This document shows positions 11,851 through 22,430 of a DNA stretch of 64,000 nt, piece after piece. Both the position numbers and the translations under genes were made by a program. The stretch's first letter is position 1. Each line of letters opens with the position of its first letter. This DNA is from Meconema thalassinum (lineage: Eukaryota; Arthropoda; Insecta; Orthoptera; Tettigoniidae), in NCBI GenBank assembly GCA_946902985.2, contig OX336397.1, positions 150,343,890 through 150,407,889 of the forward strand, read 5' to 3'. The notes under the pieces were generated by a model that was not told the origin of the DNA, did not search any database, and saw nothing but the letters and a program-made list of their open reading frames with translations.

Positions 11851-12483
11851 CAGGGGCGTACATGTATATACATTTTTTTCTTTTCGGGGGGGGCTGACTA
11901 TCTTGGAAAATTGTGAGTATTGTCAGGGGATTGTCACCACAAAATACCCAGAAATATCAACCAATATCTTAGAGCATATAACTTTGTGTAATTATTTTAG
12001 ATAAGATTCAAAGTGTATATAGCCTACAATTATTACTGGCAATAAAAAAAAGTTGTAAAATAAAACACAACACACAAATAAAATGTTATACTTAAAATGG
12101 CAAATAAGTTTTTTTTTTAACAAGTTGCTAAATTATTTCTCAAAAGTACCATAAGTTACTGTGGAATTCACAGTTTTGCCTCACAAGGCTGAGTGTACCC
12201 CGTTCCAGCCCTCAGACTTGAATTAAAATTTCTTGGCAGAGCCGGGAATCGAATTCGGGCCTCCGGGGCGGCAGCCAAAAGTGCTAGCCACTACACCACG
12301 AGTTAGTATAATTTCAATCTTAATATTGTTTTTAACTTAGCCAATAAGTTAAGATTAGGGTACAACCAAATTTACAATTATTTTATGCTCTTACCAAAGC
12401 AACACTTACTTAATTTTTATTGGCTTTTTTCGGTGGGGGGGGGGGGTGGAGCCCCCTCAGCACCCCCCTTATATATGCCACTG
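11851..12483. mobile_element. hAT-like non-autonomous element, copy 1
   Basis: The left end is CAGGGGCGTACATGTATATA with a nearby G-run. The right end, reversed, is CAGTGGCATATATAAGGGGG. The flanks are cTGACATT (11843-11850) and gTGACATT (12485-12492), which is 7 of 8 matching after one extra base, as expected for the 8-bp TSD of hAT elements. The body matches the reverse complement of 41306-42013 over most of its length. It has no transposase and carries a piece of SINE family C (12171-12302) at the same internal position as the other copy. Confidence 0.7.
12171..12302 (-). mobile_element. SINE family C fragment inside the hAT-like element
   Basis: Read on the minus strand it contains the tRNA-like head with GTGGTGTAGTGGCTAGCACT, the B-box-like CGAATTCGATTCCC and the start of the body to TGAGGCAAAACTG. 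The sequences at both junctions are shared with 41483-41622 (plus), so it is one ancestral insertion copied with its host element. Confidence 0.75.
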
Positions 12484-12657
12484 CGTGACATTTTGTTTGA
12501 CTGATCTTGAGCACATTCATTAGGGAAAGGCATTTTGCTTGATTCATACCTTTTCATTTGTTCATTATAGCTGAATGATCATTTGCTTCATTACAATCGT
12601 ACTTTTATAGCGCCAAGTATAAATAGGTTTTCACGTGTACTTACCGCAATGAGATTA

Positions 12658-13078
12658 TTTGTTGCTTATTTTAGGGGCTGCGGCATCATGGTCTTGTAGG
12701 CCCATGTAGGCCTACTTGAATGGGTGTGTATTTGTAAACTGGAGGGAGAATGTAAGAATTGTATTTTGTTGTTAGTCAGCACATATTTTGCAAACCTCAT
12801 AAAGGCAAGGAAACAAATGAATCTTATGTAGAGATTAGTACCGGCCATGGCCTGAAGTTAGGAACAATCCCAGATTTTGCCTGGAGTAGAAGTGGGAAAC
12901 CATGGAAAACGCCTTCCAGGATGGCTGAGGTGGGAATCAAACTCTCCTCTTTTCAGTTTCACCTCACGACGTTGAGTGTACCCCGTTCCAGCCCCGACAC
13001 CAGAATTTAAATTCCTTGGCAGAGCCGGGAATCGAACCCAGGACGACAGCCAAGAACTCTGCCGCTACACCACGAGTT
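12658..13078 (-). mobile_element. SINE family C with ~110-bp internal insertion
   Basis: On the minus strand the tRNA-like head starts near 13078 (CTCGTGGTGTAGCGGCAG). The body runs through GGAACGGGGTACACTCAACG and the GGCAAAATC block, and the 3' domain ends at GCAGCCCCTAAAATAAGCAA near 12658. About 110 bp of foreign sequence (12728-12838) splits the copy; it is the right arm of the inverted repeat described at 11656. Confidence 0.72.
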
Positions 13079-13449
13079 AGTTTGCAATGAAGATACATCT
13101 TCGTGTTAATATAACAAGTTCTTGTTCCTGAAATCTTTCTCCACAGAATGGCCTCAGCATACAACACGAGTTCTAATTAAATGTTCGCAACATACCTTTT
13201 CAGTAAGTCATCGACAATAATTATTACAGCCGTATAAGGTACAAATACTCCTAGTACCAACAATTGCACTCGTATTGTATAATTAAATCATCTACAGGTC
13301 GATATGTCTTACAGTGTTTCACTGTAAATCAGCTGATCCTTTCAGATGCAACCTACGTTTCCAACTCAGACTGCTAGGTGGTGCTGGGGAGCGCTGTCGC
13401 TCGTTTTGGCGAGGAGTTTCCGCTATTATCTTTATAAGCTATTAATATT

Positions 13450-13587
13450 GAAGGGGCTTCTGGAAGGAAGAAAGTAAAGCTAGCTGAGTCAGCAAGTAGG
13501 AAGGGTCTGGATATTCCAGGGATTAGTAAAGTTCAGATAAGGGAGCTAGAGAGGAGGTGTAAAATGAGACAGGGCAAAGTAAAAACA
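13450..13587 (+). other. weak candidate coding exon, 46 codons
   Basis: A 138-base open stretch encodes a basic, Arg/Lys-rich peptide (for example RKKVKLAESASRK and RELERRCKMRQGKVK). It ends exactly at a good splice donor, ACA|GTAAGT (13588). The upstream acceptor is not convincing. The composition is unlike the AT-rich flanks. I do not recognise the protein; it could be an exon of a host gene or part of an unknown element. Confidence 0.3.
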
Positions 13588-13790
13588 GTAAGTTTTCTTT
13601 CTCTACTTCATAAGCATTTTGTATATAACCTATAATTAAAGGCAATCTTCCAAGTAACACCCTCATAGAGCATAACTTAAAACTTCCATAAAATAAATTC
13701 CCTAAGATGTTTCTAGCTCATTTTTTTTTTTACTCCAGACGTAAAAATATAATAACCACTGCAATCTTGAGCGACTCGTCCTGTAATTTT

Positions 13791-14010
13791 CGGCTGGCTG
13801 CGTGGCTCAGCGGTAACGTTCTCGCCATCTGTGCCCAAGGTTGCAGGATCGAATCCTGGCACAGCCAGTTGGCATTTGAGAGTGTGCAGATGCGAGGGAA
13901 CCATGTCAGTAGATTTACTGACACGTTAAAGATCCCCTTCGGGGCAAACGTCCAGCGCCTCTAAATGCCACAGTATTTAAAAGGGATGTAAAACCAAAAA
14001 CATTATTATT
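13791..14010 (+). mobile_element. tRNA-derived SINE, family A (best-preserved copy)
   Basis: The head GCGTGGCTCAGCGGTAACG and B-box-like GGTTGCAGGATCGAATCC are intact. The body contains GACACGTTAAAGATCCCCTT and the tail is CATTATTATTG. Flanks GTAATTTTC (left) and GTAAATTTC (right) are near-identical and may be a TSD. Confidence 0.85.
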
Positions 14011-15046
14011 GTAAATTTCATTCCAGGTACCGTACTATTGACTCTTCACCTGTCAATTTACTTCTGATGTTCGATGAATTTGTTTTGTGCAACGTGTTTT
14101 TCTCAAGGTTAACAGGAAGGTATGTTTCAAGTTTGATAGGGATAGAGGAAAACAAGAATCTTAATACTTCATCAGTTTCATTTAATTTACTACTTCATCT
14201 GTTTCATCTCATATACATGTAGGATACATGACATCAGTCCATTCATATTTATTTGTTTGTGTTGAGAAGATAGTGATGGCCGACTGGCTGTACATCAAGG
14301 AAACAGTGGCTTATAGATACAGTAGCTATGTTTGGAATAAATGTAAGCAAGCAAACTGGAACACCTTTTTTTCCTTGCCATGTTAGTAGTTAATCAGTAG
14401 TTGACACTAATTGGCGCTATAATGTGCAATATCACTTCATATGGCATTATTATAATAACATGAATCATAAGATGTAAGTCTACCTTCATTATTACTATTG
14501 CCAACTACTTAACATCAGCAACATTTAGTACCTAGATTAAACAAACAATCCCCAATGTAGAATATTACTCTGCTCAGAGTCCAGTTGCCGAAAGGTATAT
14601 ATGAGCATCCTCATTAATAAATAAGAGCAATGAGTTAATACCTAAACAATATACCGGTATTACCCATTCAACATTTGATTGCCGCTGAGCGTGGCAACGC
14701 CAGCGTTTGTTATTTATTGTAGCATGAGCCCCGCGGGGTGAAGTGGATGACAGAGTGCAGTATGCCCATAAGTCAAGCAGCATTGCGTCAGATAAGCATC
14801 ACAGGAGCTCATGTTACCACGGACAGTTAAACAATGACTGAGGCTACTAGAGCCTAGTCGCAACTGTACCTGTCAACGAAGCAAGCTGACGTGTGACACA
14901 AGTAAACAAAGAATAGTTCACATCTCAACCGCCGGCAATCAATTCGTGAAAGGGTAATAATAATAATAAATAATATAACTAAATATTAAAGCCAGGTAGA
15001 ACTATCAATGTCAACCAACCTCTATAGTCATGTTATGGGAGGTGGT
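14011..15046. other. intergenic spacer, no gene recognised
   Basis: AT-rich sequence with only short frames. The ATAATAATAATAAATAAT run near 14955-14975 is simple repeat. No transposon ends were identified. Confidence 0.4.
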
Positions 15047-15255
15047 GGTTGAATGGTTATCCCGAATAAAGATCTAACCCATAAATAGAAAATTATTGGC
15101 AAAGGAAGAAAACATTGATTTTGATTTAAATCTCATAAGTAAATCATTCATTTTTCAATCTTCTATGGAATAGAACACAAATGTCCACACTTGAGGGGAA
15201 TACTCAAGTTTTGGTTTCTTGTGGGTTATATCTTTATTTGGGGTAACCATTCAAT
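15047..15255. repeat. imperfect inverted repeat, 37-38-bp arms
   Basis: 15047-15084 (GGTTGAATGGTTATCCCGAA...) and 15219-15255 are reverse complements with a handful of mismatches, separated by about 134 bp. This could be a small foldback element. No duplicated target was seen. Confidence 0.5.
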
Positions 15256-15685
15256 TGTTGTTTTAAGGGGCCTATCATGGCTTGCTGCAGTGGTATACTA
15301 AGCAGATCATTTCAAAAGTTTTAGATAAGAAGTAAATGAAATGATAAAGATGATCATTCATCTATATAAACATATTAAACGGAAGCTCTTTAAGGCAAGA
15401 ATTGGTATACATTTCTACCAAGTCGAGTTTCTTGTGTGTGTCAATAAAAGGAGATCAAAATAATAACAAACCTCTTAAAGGAACAACATTTCTTCTCAAA
15501 CATGTCAATACTGGCAACACTGCAGTGGAGACGCTATGCACCGGAATTGCATATTGTCCCCGAGAGTACACGTTGGTGGCATACCTACCTTACTTCTGAG
15601 CAAGTGGACTCTCCCTTCCCACAGCACCTGCGTGCGCACACTCGAGAGGAATACCATCACTTGTGATCTAGCGGTCTAACAGAAC

Positions 15686-16750
15686 ATGGTTGCCATGCTT
15701 TCCAAACAGGACCAACGGAGTTGGATCAAGATTGAATATGCCCGAGGTTGTACAGCACGCCAGTGTCATCAGTGTCTGCAAGAGGCGTGTGGGGAGGCTG
15801 CATTGCCGTACAGAACAGTGGCACGTTGCGTCAAGGCCTTCAACGATGGTCGGCAAACTGTGGCAGACATGCATCGGGCAGGTCGTCCTACGAGCGTCAG
15901 TGAAGAAGACATTCATGCTCTTGCCGCGTTACTGGACTGTTATCGAAACCAGACAAATCGTGAACCCGCCCATGAAACCGGATGGGCGCATACGACTGTG
16001 CTGCACATCCTGAAGGAACGCCTGGGCGTGAGGAAAATTGCATCACGATGGGTGCCTCATGAGTTGACGGAAATGAACAAATAATTGCGCTTCGACGCTG
16101 CCAAGACTCACTTGGAGTGCTATGAGCGCGCAGGGGAGACGTTTCTACGCCGTATCGTCACCCTGGATGAGACATGGGCCAGATCCTACGAGCCCAAACT
16201 GAAACGCCAATCGAACGAATGGCGGCATCATGGGTCACCCCGAAAGTCGAAAGTCCGTCAGACCCCCAGTGCGGTGAAGGTGATGGTGATCCTCATGTAC
16301 AACTGTGATGGCATGATCCTAACACATTACGTTCCTCCACGGTAGACCGTCAATGCACAGTATTACTGTTAGTTTTTGGAGCACCACCTGCGCCCAGCAT
16401 TGCGAAAAAGGTGGCCACACTTTCTGCGGCAACCACCCATCATATTGCACGATAATGCTCGGGCGCATACAGCACGAGCTGTGGCAGATTTGTTCGGTCG
16501 ATGGGGCTGGGAAGTACTGTACCATCCACCATACTCCCCTGACTAAAGACCTTGTGACTTCGATTTAATCCCTAAGATGAAAGAACCACTTCGTGGCACT
16601 CGCTTCCGGGCTGTTGCAGAGATTCGACAGGCTGTAGACCGCTCCATGCACACCATCGACAGAACGGGCTCAGCGAAATGTATGCTACCACTTCCACACC
16701 GCTGGCAACGGGTTCTACACCACGCTGGTGACTACTTCGAAGGACTGTAA
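15686..16750 (+). pseudogene. mariner transposase with four in-frame stops
   Basis: One reading frame of 355 codons matches an animal mariner-family transposase from end to end. An N-terminal helix-turn-helix DNA-binding half (about residues 1-130) is followed by the catalytic half with TLDETW, HDNARAHT and PCDFDLIPK, which hold the three Asp residues of the DD34D type. Four stops interrupt the frame: TAA 16082, TAG 16343, TAG 16370 and TAA 16544. No frameshift was seen, and the natural stop is TAA 16748-16750. The last stop lies just before the third catalytic Asp. Transposase of this family cuts and pastes at TA sites; this copy cannot make the full protein. The start at ATG 15686 is the first in frame; MLSKQ at 15698 is an equally likely start. 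Confidence 0.92.
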
Positions 16751-16773
16751 AGGTTGCTAACATGTACCACTTT

Positions 16774-16822
16774 TGTACCTCTTGATAGTAAATAGTTGCC
16801 ACTACTTAAGTTCCAACCCTTG
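16774..16822. repeat. putative right terminal repeat of the mariner
   Basis: Read inward from the right edge, the sequence is CAAGGGTTGGAACTTAAGTA and continues into GTGGCAACTATTTACTATC. It lies 24 bp after the transposase stop and is followed by TA. The left partner was not found around 15450-15560, where only a short TACTGGCAAC remnant is visible. Confidence 0.5.
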
Positions 16823-17995
16823 TATTTGAAACAACAGTTTCTAAGAGAAAAATATCTGAAACAATTAAGTTAAATCTGCAAGATAATTTCAGGTTATGTT
16901 GCTTTTCTATTTTAATTAAAAAAACGGGACAAAATGTAAGAAATGAAGTATATGGAGGAACATACTGAAAGTGGAAATGGCACTTTCCTCAGATAGATTA
17001 ATGAATTACTTTTACTATATTTTGTTTGTATAGCTTGTCACATCTATGAAAATTGCTTGTATCCGTAGCAAGAGAGATTTTAAAACAGTTTATGAGAACA
17101 ACACTACATTCATAATTAAAACTTAACTTTTAAACTAATTGTCAAAATCTGCATCTCGTAAACAAAGCCGCCTACTAATACCAGTTTGTCGAATCCTTGC
17201 TGGCGAAAGAAGTATCAACTATAAGTTATCAGCAGTGTGAAGCAATTCTTTTCCCGGAGATATCGGTACCGTCTGCATGTGTGTCAATGGGCCATTGTGA
17301 CATGAGGTTTGCGTAAGGCATTCATATGCTTAACGGAAGAGATCTCTGTAGAACTAATGTTATTGATATAATTAATATATTAGGGCCAGAAGCAGAACAG
17401 CACGCAAACTCCTAGTGACAATAACACTTGATGTGAAGTATACATTCCTTCCCCCTGCCGCACACAAGCATTGACGCTCCAATAGACAGATGTAAATCTT
17501 AACAGAGCGCACTCACTTCAAAACAGCAAAGACTTGTCAGACGTGTAATAATATGCCCCCACACACTCAACTAAAAATAAGCACGACCTGGGAACACCAC
17601 AGGCCAAGCTATGTGATAGCATATTGAAATCAATAACTTAGTCACATGGCTAACACTTGACAAGTGGCATTTTTATGTAAATTAATGTTAGAAAATTTGA
17701 ATAACAAATTTTTATTTTTTAGTTTTGCATGTATGTTGTTCTCATTTCATGCTAATTCACCCTAATTATGCATTTTGCACATAAATCCCCTGCAAATGAC
17801 ACTTTTTTTTAATAAAACCCAGAAAGGCTAAAATACAGGGTTCACAAGTAATTCTCCATATATTTCTATTGCCATACAATGAGGTCCCTACTTCTCACTC
17901 AGTAGAAAATAAATTCCAAGCATTTTCTTTCATAGATTAACAGATATTGAACACAATTTAAACATATTTGTTTAGATCAGACCAAATATTGTTAC
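16823..17995. other. AT-rich spacer, no gene recognised
   Basis: No coding frame longer than noise and no recognisable repeat boundaries. Confidence 0.4.
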
Positions 17996-18007
17996 ATCTG
18001 TATAAGT

Positions 18008-18104
18008 TTGATGTTTTTCAGTTGGTCAACACGATTGTACCCCGACTGAAAAACATCAAATTTCGATTACTAAGGCAACACTGGAAATGGCTTCAAACAC
18101 CATA
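18008..18104 (+). mobile_element. 97-bp hairpin insertion with 12-bp TSD
   Basis: The insert is bracketed by the perfect direct repeat ATCTGTATAAGT (17996-18007 and 18105-18116). The first half forms a stem: TTTGATGTTTTTCAGTTGG (18007-18025) pairs with CCGACTGAAAAACATCAAA (18042-18060) with one mismatch around a 16-base loop, TCAACACGATTGTACC. The rest (GGCAACACTGGAAATGGCTT) recurs next to similar hairpin sequence at 28589-28816 and 61372-61470, so this is a small dispersed family. Confidence 0.65.
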
Positions 18105-18691
18105 ATCTGTATAAGTATGACATAACATAGCTAAAAGAATATATCATAGCCATTTACAAATCGGTCATTTATATAGATTTAGGGGCTGTTTTTCAATCGC
18201 TAGGCAGCACTGCCAAGGGAATGTGGTGGGCAAGTGGGTCATATTTACTCGGTGCTATTTGTGCTGGATAAGCACTAAACCTTTGGAGTATGCACACTCC
18301 ATAGTTGATTGTTGTGAACATGTTACCGTATGATTTGTATTGAATCTTTATTTCATGGCTTGTTTTCATTTCTCAGCTTTATTCGATTCCAAAATGGAAT
18401 GATTGACGGAGTTTTTCCTCGAATTGAGGCATAACATTGTTTTCATTTATCGGAAAGTGCTGTGATGGCTGCTCTCGAATTACCAGCTTCGGTACGCACA
18501 CAGGTGAAGATATTTGTATACATTATACGGCAATCGAATATCAAAAATTTCAAAGATCTCATATACCCTACACAGCTTGGACATTCTTAAAATTGTGACA
18601 TATCTGAATTTACGATCAGTTTTCATATTATTAAATACCGGTATTAAGATGAATGTATAGACTGAATTGGAGATATGCTACTACCACACTT

Positions 18692-20493
18692 GAGGAGCCT
18701 ATTTCCAAAAGTCGACATCTGACATTTTTTTACAAAAAGTTGATTTATTTTATTTTATATTCCTCTTGGAGAAACGCATCAAATGGATGGTAGAAGATGT
18801 TCCAAAACACGATATTTGTAGTTAAAAATCAATATTAAAGTTTGATTTTATTTCCAAATCTCGACATCTGCTTTGTTAAGTTATTTCCATAATCCGACAT
18901 CTGCACTTCGTTCCTAAATCCGACATTTTACATAAGAAAATTGATGCAACTTCCAAAGTGTGTTCCAATACTCGACATTCCTGTTGCTTTACTTCGAGAC
19001 AGTGTTTCCCACGAACCTTTGATTGTAGTACTACCAATGTCCGCGCCAATTAACTTCTTTCTAAGTGTTCCCGCCATGTTCTAACGTGACAATGCACTGT
19101 TTCAACGCAGTATTTGTTGCCTATAGATAAACGAGGAGGAGATACTCGTAGCAAGTACAGTGAAAATAAAAATGTACCCCTTCCAAAATCACCAGATCAA
19201 GCCACGTATTACTCCAGACAATTGTATATGTACAATTTTACAATCTGTGTAGGAGCATCGCGTGAGCGTCAAACTATACGAAACACCTTTATATACCAGT
19301 GGCTGGAATCTTCTCGTCCAAAAGGATCTAACGAAATAGCTTCCTGTGTTGATGACAGACTTATTCATCTTGATCTTACAGGTATCACAAAAGTTAATTT
19401 GGTTTCTGACGGCTGTGGGGGTCAAAATAAAAATCGTATTATGATTGGAATGGTTTCCTATTGGCTGTATAATGATTCCCCCGCACAAGTTCAAGAAGTG
19501 GAGATGGTATTTCCTTCAAACCCCCATACCGAGTCTTCGGGAGAATTGAAAAGGGGATTAAAGTGCGAGACACTATTGTAAAACCTACACTCAAATTTTC
19601 ATGCAGTTTGGCACAGTGAACACGTTAGGTGTTGATTGTCCGGTGTATGACTGGAAAGGTAGCGTCCAATCTTCCTTTAAAGCACCAGGGTCATGGCATT
19701 TCAGAATTCAATCCTGCAAGAGATTCGTGTTTAGGAAAGTAAAATCCTCTACTCTTCTTCGTGGAGAGAAAAATTATAGGGGTGACTTACCTGATTTTAA
19801 AGGGATAACTAAAAAGGGAAAAACGGTAACTTACGAGAAAGTTCAGTTGCCTCTTGGAGTAGCCGTCAAAGAAGAGAAGATGAATGATGTGAACAAACTA
19901 CTAACACTTCACTATGGGGTCGAGTGGAAAAATAATTAAGAACATTAATATTATAAGATAGTCATGGATCCAGAAAACGTGACAGTTGACGTGGAAGACG
20001 ATCTTGTTTGTGAACCCCAGGAGGAGGATGACGACATGAGAATCTAATCCATGTGACTTATTGCTCCTTGTGTATTATTTTGTTACTGCATACTATTTTT
20101 TATCTAATATGCTAGAAACTTGTGTTCAATGGAAATTTTGTGTTTTTATTAAATTAGGAGTGCATAACAACATTATGTGGCTTAAAATGCTTGCTAAGCA
20201 AAATCCATGTTTTGTTCCAAAACTCGTCATATGATAGAAGTTCGTTCCAAAATACGATTTTCCATTAACGTACTTCCAAAATCCGACATCTGCGAATTTT
20301 AATGCTAAATATCTACTAAACGAATTGCTGAATCTACCCCTGAACCTATTTTTTATGTTTATGTTATGTTTATGTTAGAGTTTGTACCAAGAATAACATA
20401 ACATTTCCTGAATTTTACCGTTTAAGCATTTTTTTTTCGTTTTTCTCAATAACTTAAAAAATGCACATGTTGACTTTTGGAAATAGGCTCCTC
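18692..20493 (+). mobile_element. 1.8-kb TIR DNA transposon with 4-bp TSD (Sola-like?)
   Basis: The ends are inverted copies of GAGGAGCCTATTTCCAAAAG (18692 rightward; 20493 leftward), and similarity extends a further ~10 bp. ACTT flanks both ends (18688-18691 and 20494-20497). Inside, a 19-bp motif close to TTCCAAAATCCGACATCTG recurs in the same orientation at 18703, 18800, 18852, 18885, 18911, 18963, 20215, 20245 and 20274, flanking a transposase-like remnant. A 4-bp TSD with GAGG ends recalls the Sola superfamily; that placement is inference. The internal coding part is too short for an autonomous copy, so this looks like an internally deleted derivative. Confidence 0.75.
19114..19939 (+). 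pseudogene. transposase-like protein (DUF7869-type?), broken
   Basis: Two frames carry one broken protein: 19114-19581 (155 codons) and 19601-19939 (112 codons). The first contains VNLVSDGCGGQNKNRIMIG, which resembles the D-x-C-(S/G)-GQN-(K/R)-N signature of a widespread arthropod transposon-encoded family. The text after VFPSNPH is scrambled, probably by a frameshift or deletion around 19510-19600. The second frame (FGTVNTLGVDCPVYDWKGSV, then RKGKT and a GVAVKEEKMNDVNKLLTLHYG tail) fits the C-terminal part of such proteins. The first frame opens at TTG rather than ATG. The name of the Pfam family is from memory and should be treated as a hypothesis; the motif and the two-frame break are directly visible. 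Confidence 0.6.
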
Positions 20494-20497
20494 ACTT

Positions 20498-22028
20498 GTT
20501 TCAACAAACATCACGAATTATTTTATACTGTAAAGAGGAGGGATGAGACTATAGACTATAGCTAATCGATACACTACTAGAAATGAAATCAAATCTATCA
20601 AATTTATCAAAATCCCACTTGTTGCAACATATTGTAATAAAAATAAGATACGGTAAATCATAATTTCATATGTATTCTGTTAAAATGAGTCATGTTGATA
20701 TGATAGATATTGTTTAAATCGATAATCTGGTAGCAAAAAACAATTACACCAACTGGGGTTCAAACCCGAAACCTCTAGATTCACAGATCAAGATGCTATC
20801 ACCATGGCTATTACAGCCATGAAAATATTGAGCGCAAAACGGCGACTTATTTTTACGTACCAGTAATATTGTAGAAGTTATATTTTAAGCTTCAATAATA
20901 TTGTGTTTTTTACATTATTTCTTGCGTAGAATTGAGTTTTAAATTCCTTGGCAGTAAAGGGAATGTTTACAGTAGTTCATGAAAGGCTAATCCACTCCCT
21001 GTATCAACACACTGATATATCATGTTGATAACTGCATTACCGCAATGTGGGGTTATATCTGAATAGCCATTTTGCAGAAACATAATACCGGTATTGCCGA
21101 CTAGTTACAATGTTTCATATTAAAGTATACCATCATTTAAATACTGATACCAAGACTAAGCCCATGTGGTTTGTGTTTCAATCAGTTGACACCAAAGTTT
21201 GCATGAACGTTTACCTGCCAGAATTCAATTATGACAAATCACATAACGCGTTCTATTGCCGTACGTTGATACTTCCGTAAAATAGTAGCCCACCGAGTAA
21301 CTTTGCATTGAAAAACACGTTTCGAATGCTGAAGGAATAAAAATGATGGACAAAGTTTCTCGAGGAGTGGATGCCCATCACATTTATCCAGAGATTGAAA
21401 AACAGACCCTTACATGAAGAACTGAAGTAAATTCCACAATTTCTGAAAATAAATAGATCATAGACATCTATAAGTCACATTCGCACTGAAACAATAGTTG
21501 TTAAAAAGATGTTGGAAGACAAAACCAAAAATGTTTAAAAAAATGTGGGACTTAAAATATGTGTGTTACTGATATCACTTTTGAAGTGTGGCGAACTGAC
21601 TTCATGTGATGTAGTTCACAATATTGAGTTCAGGACAATCGGCAGGGTTTTCATGTGGAGCACCGCAGTAAACCTGAGAGACCTGAAACAAAATAAACGA
21701 TGGAGTAGGAGACAACATGTTCATTGTGGTGTCTGCATAGGAACATGTACAGTAATTATAACCAGCAATAGGATGGGCATGGCGTTGCTTCAAATTAGAT
21801 CCCATCCTGGCATTTGCTGGAAATAAGATGTCTCAAGTGGGCCTCTTTGCAGTAGTCGACATGATGCAATTTAAATGCCATCATTATGAGAAACAGACAT
21901 CCAATTGTACTGGAAAAATAAATTGTCAAGTTATTTATTCATTTTAATTAGTACTGAAATAAGACTATATGCAAAAACTTAAGTTGGTGGCTCTGATGAC
22001 CTTGTAGCAGTAGTTGGTTTTAGTGGGC
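20498..22028. other. spacer with one tRNA-like remnant
   Basis: Around 20745-20850 the minus strand has a head-like GGTGATAGCATCTTGATCTG and a B-box-like GGGTTTGAACCCC, preceded by the palindrome CATGGCTATTACAGCCATG. This may be a decayed SINE head or tRNA pseudogene. The remainder is AT-rich. The frame at 21545-21826 has no recognised domain. Confidence 0.35.
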
Positions 22029-22043
22029 AGACAACAGACCTTT

Positions 22044-22415
22044 GTATGTATGTATGTCTACCCCTTATTATTCCCGTTTTCCAACGGGGTCGGGGATGAG
22101 ATGCGATGGAAGTCTTTGTGGCTATGGTTTTTACAGCCGGATGCCCTTCCTGACGCCAACCTCATGAGAGGAGTTAATGAGAGATGAAATGAATGATGGT
22201 GAATGAAATTGGGCAAGGATGTGGAAGGAAGCGGCCGTGGCCTGTCAGAAGGTACCGTCCCAGCATTTGCCTGGTGTTGAAAATGGGAAACCACGGGAAA
22301 CCATTTCAAGGACGGCCGACGGTGGGGCTCGAACCCACGCGTCTACCGAGTCAGCAGAGAGCTTGACCCCATGACCTAATGCTGCGCTTTAGCCAGCGTA
22401 GCCACTACTGTCGGT
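22044..22415 (-). mobile_element. tRNA-derived SINE, family G, with 15-bp TSD
   Basis: A perfect 15-bp direct repeat, AGACAACAGACCTTT, flanks the insert (22029-22043 and 22416-22430). On the minus strand the tRNA-like head is near 22410-22320 (GGCTAAAGCGCAGCATTAGG and B-box-like GGGTTCGAGCCCC). The body contains GGAAATGGTTTCCCGTGGTT and GGGCATCCGGCTGTAAAAAC, and the 3' end is an ACATAC-type microsatellite tail. It is the cleanest SINE insertion in the window and appears young by its intact TSD. Confidence 0.9.
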
Positions 22416-22430
22416 AGACAACAGACCTTT

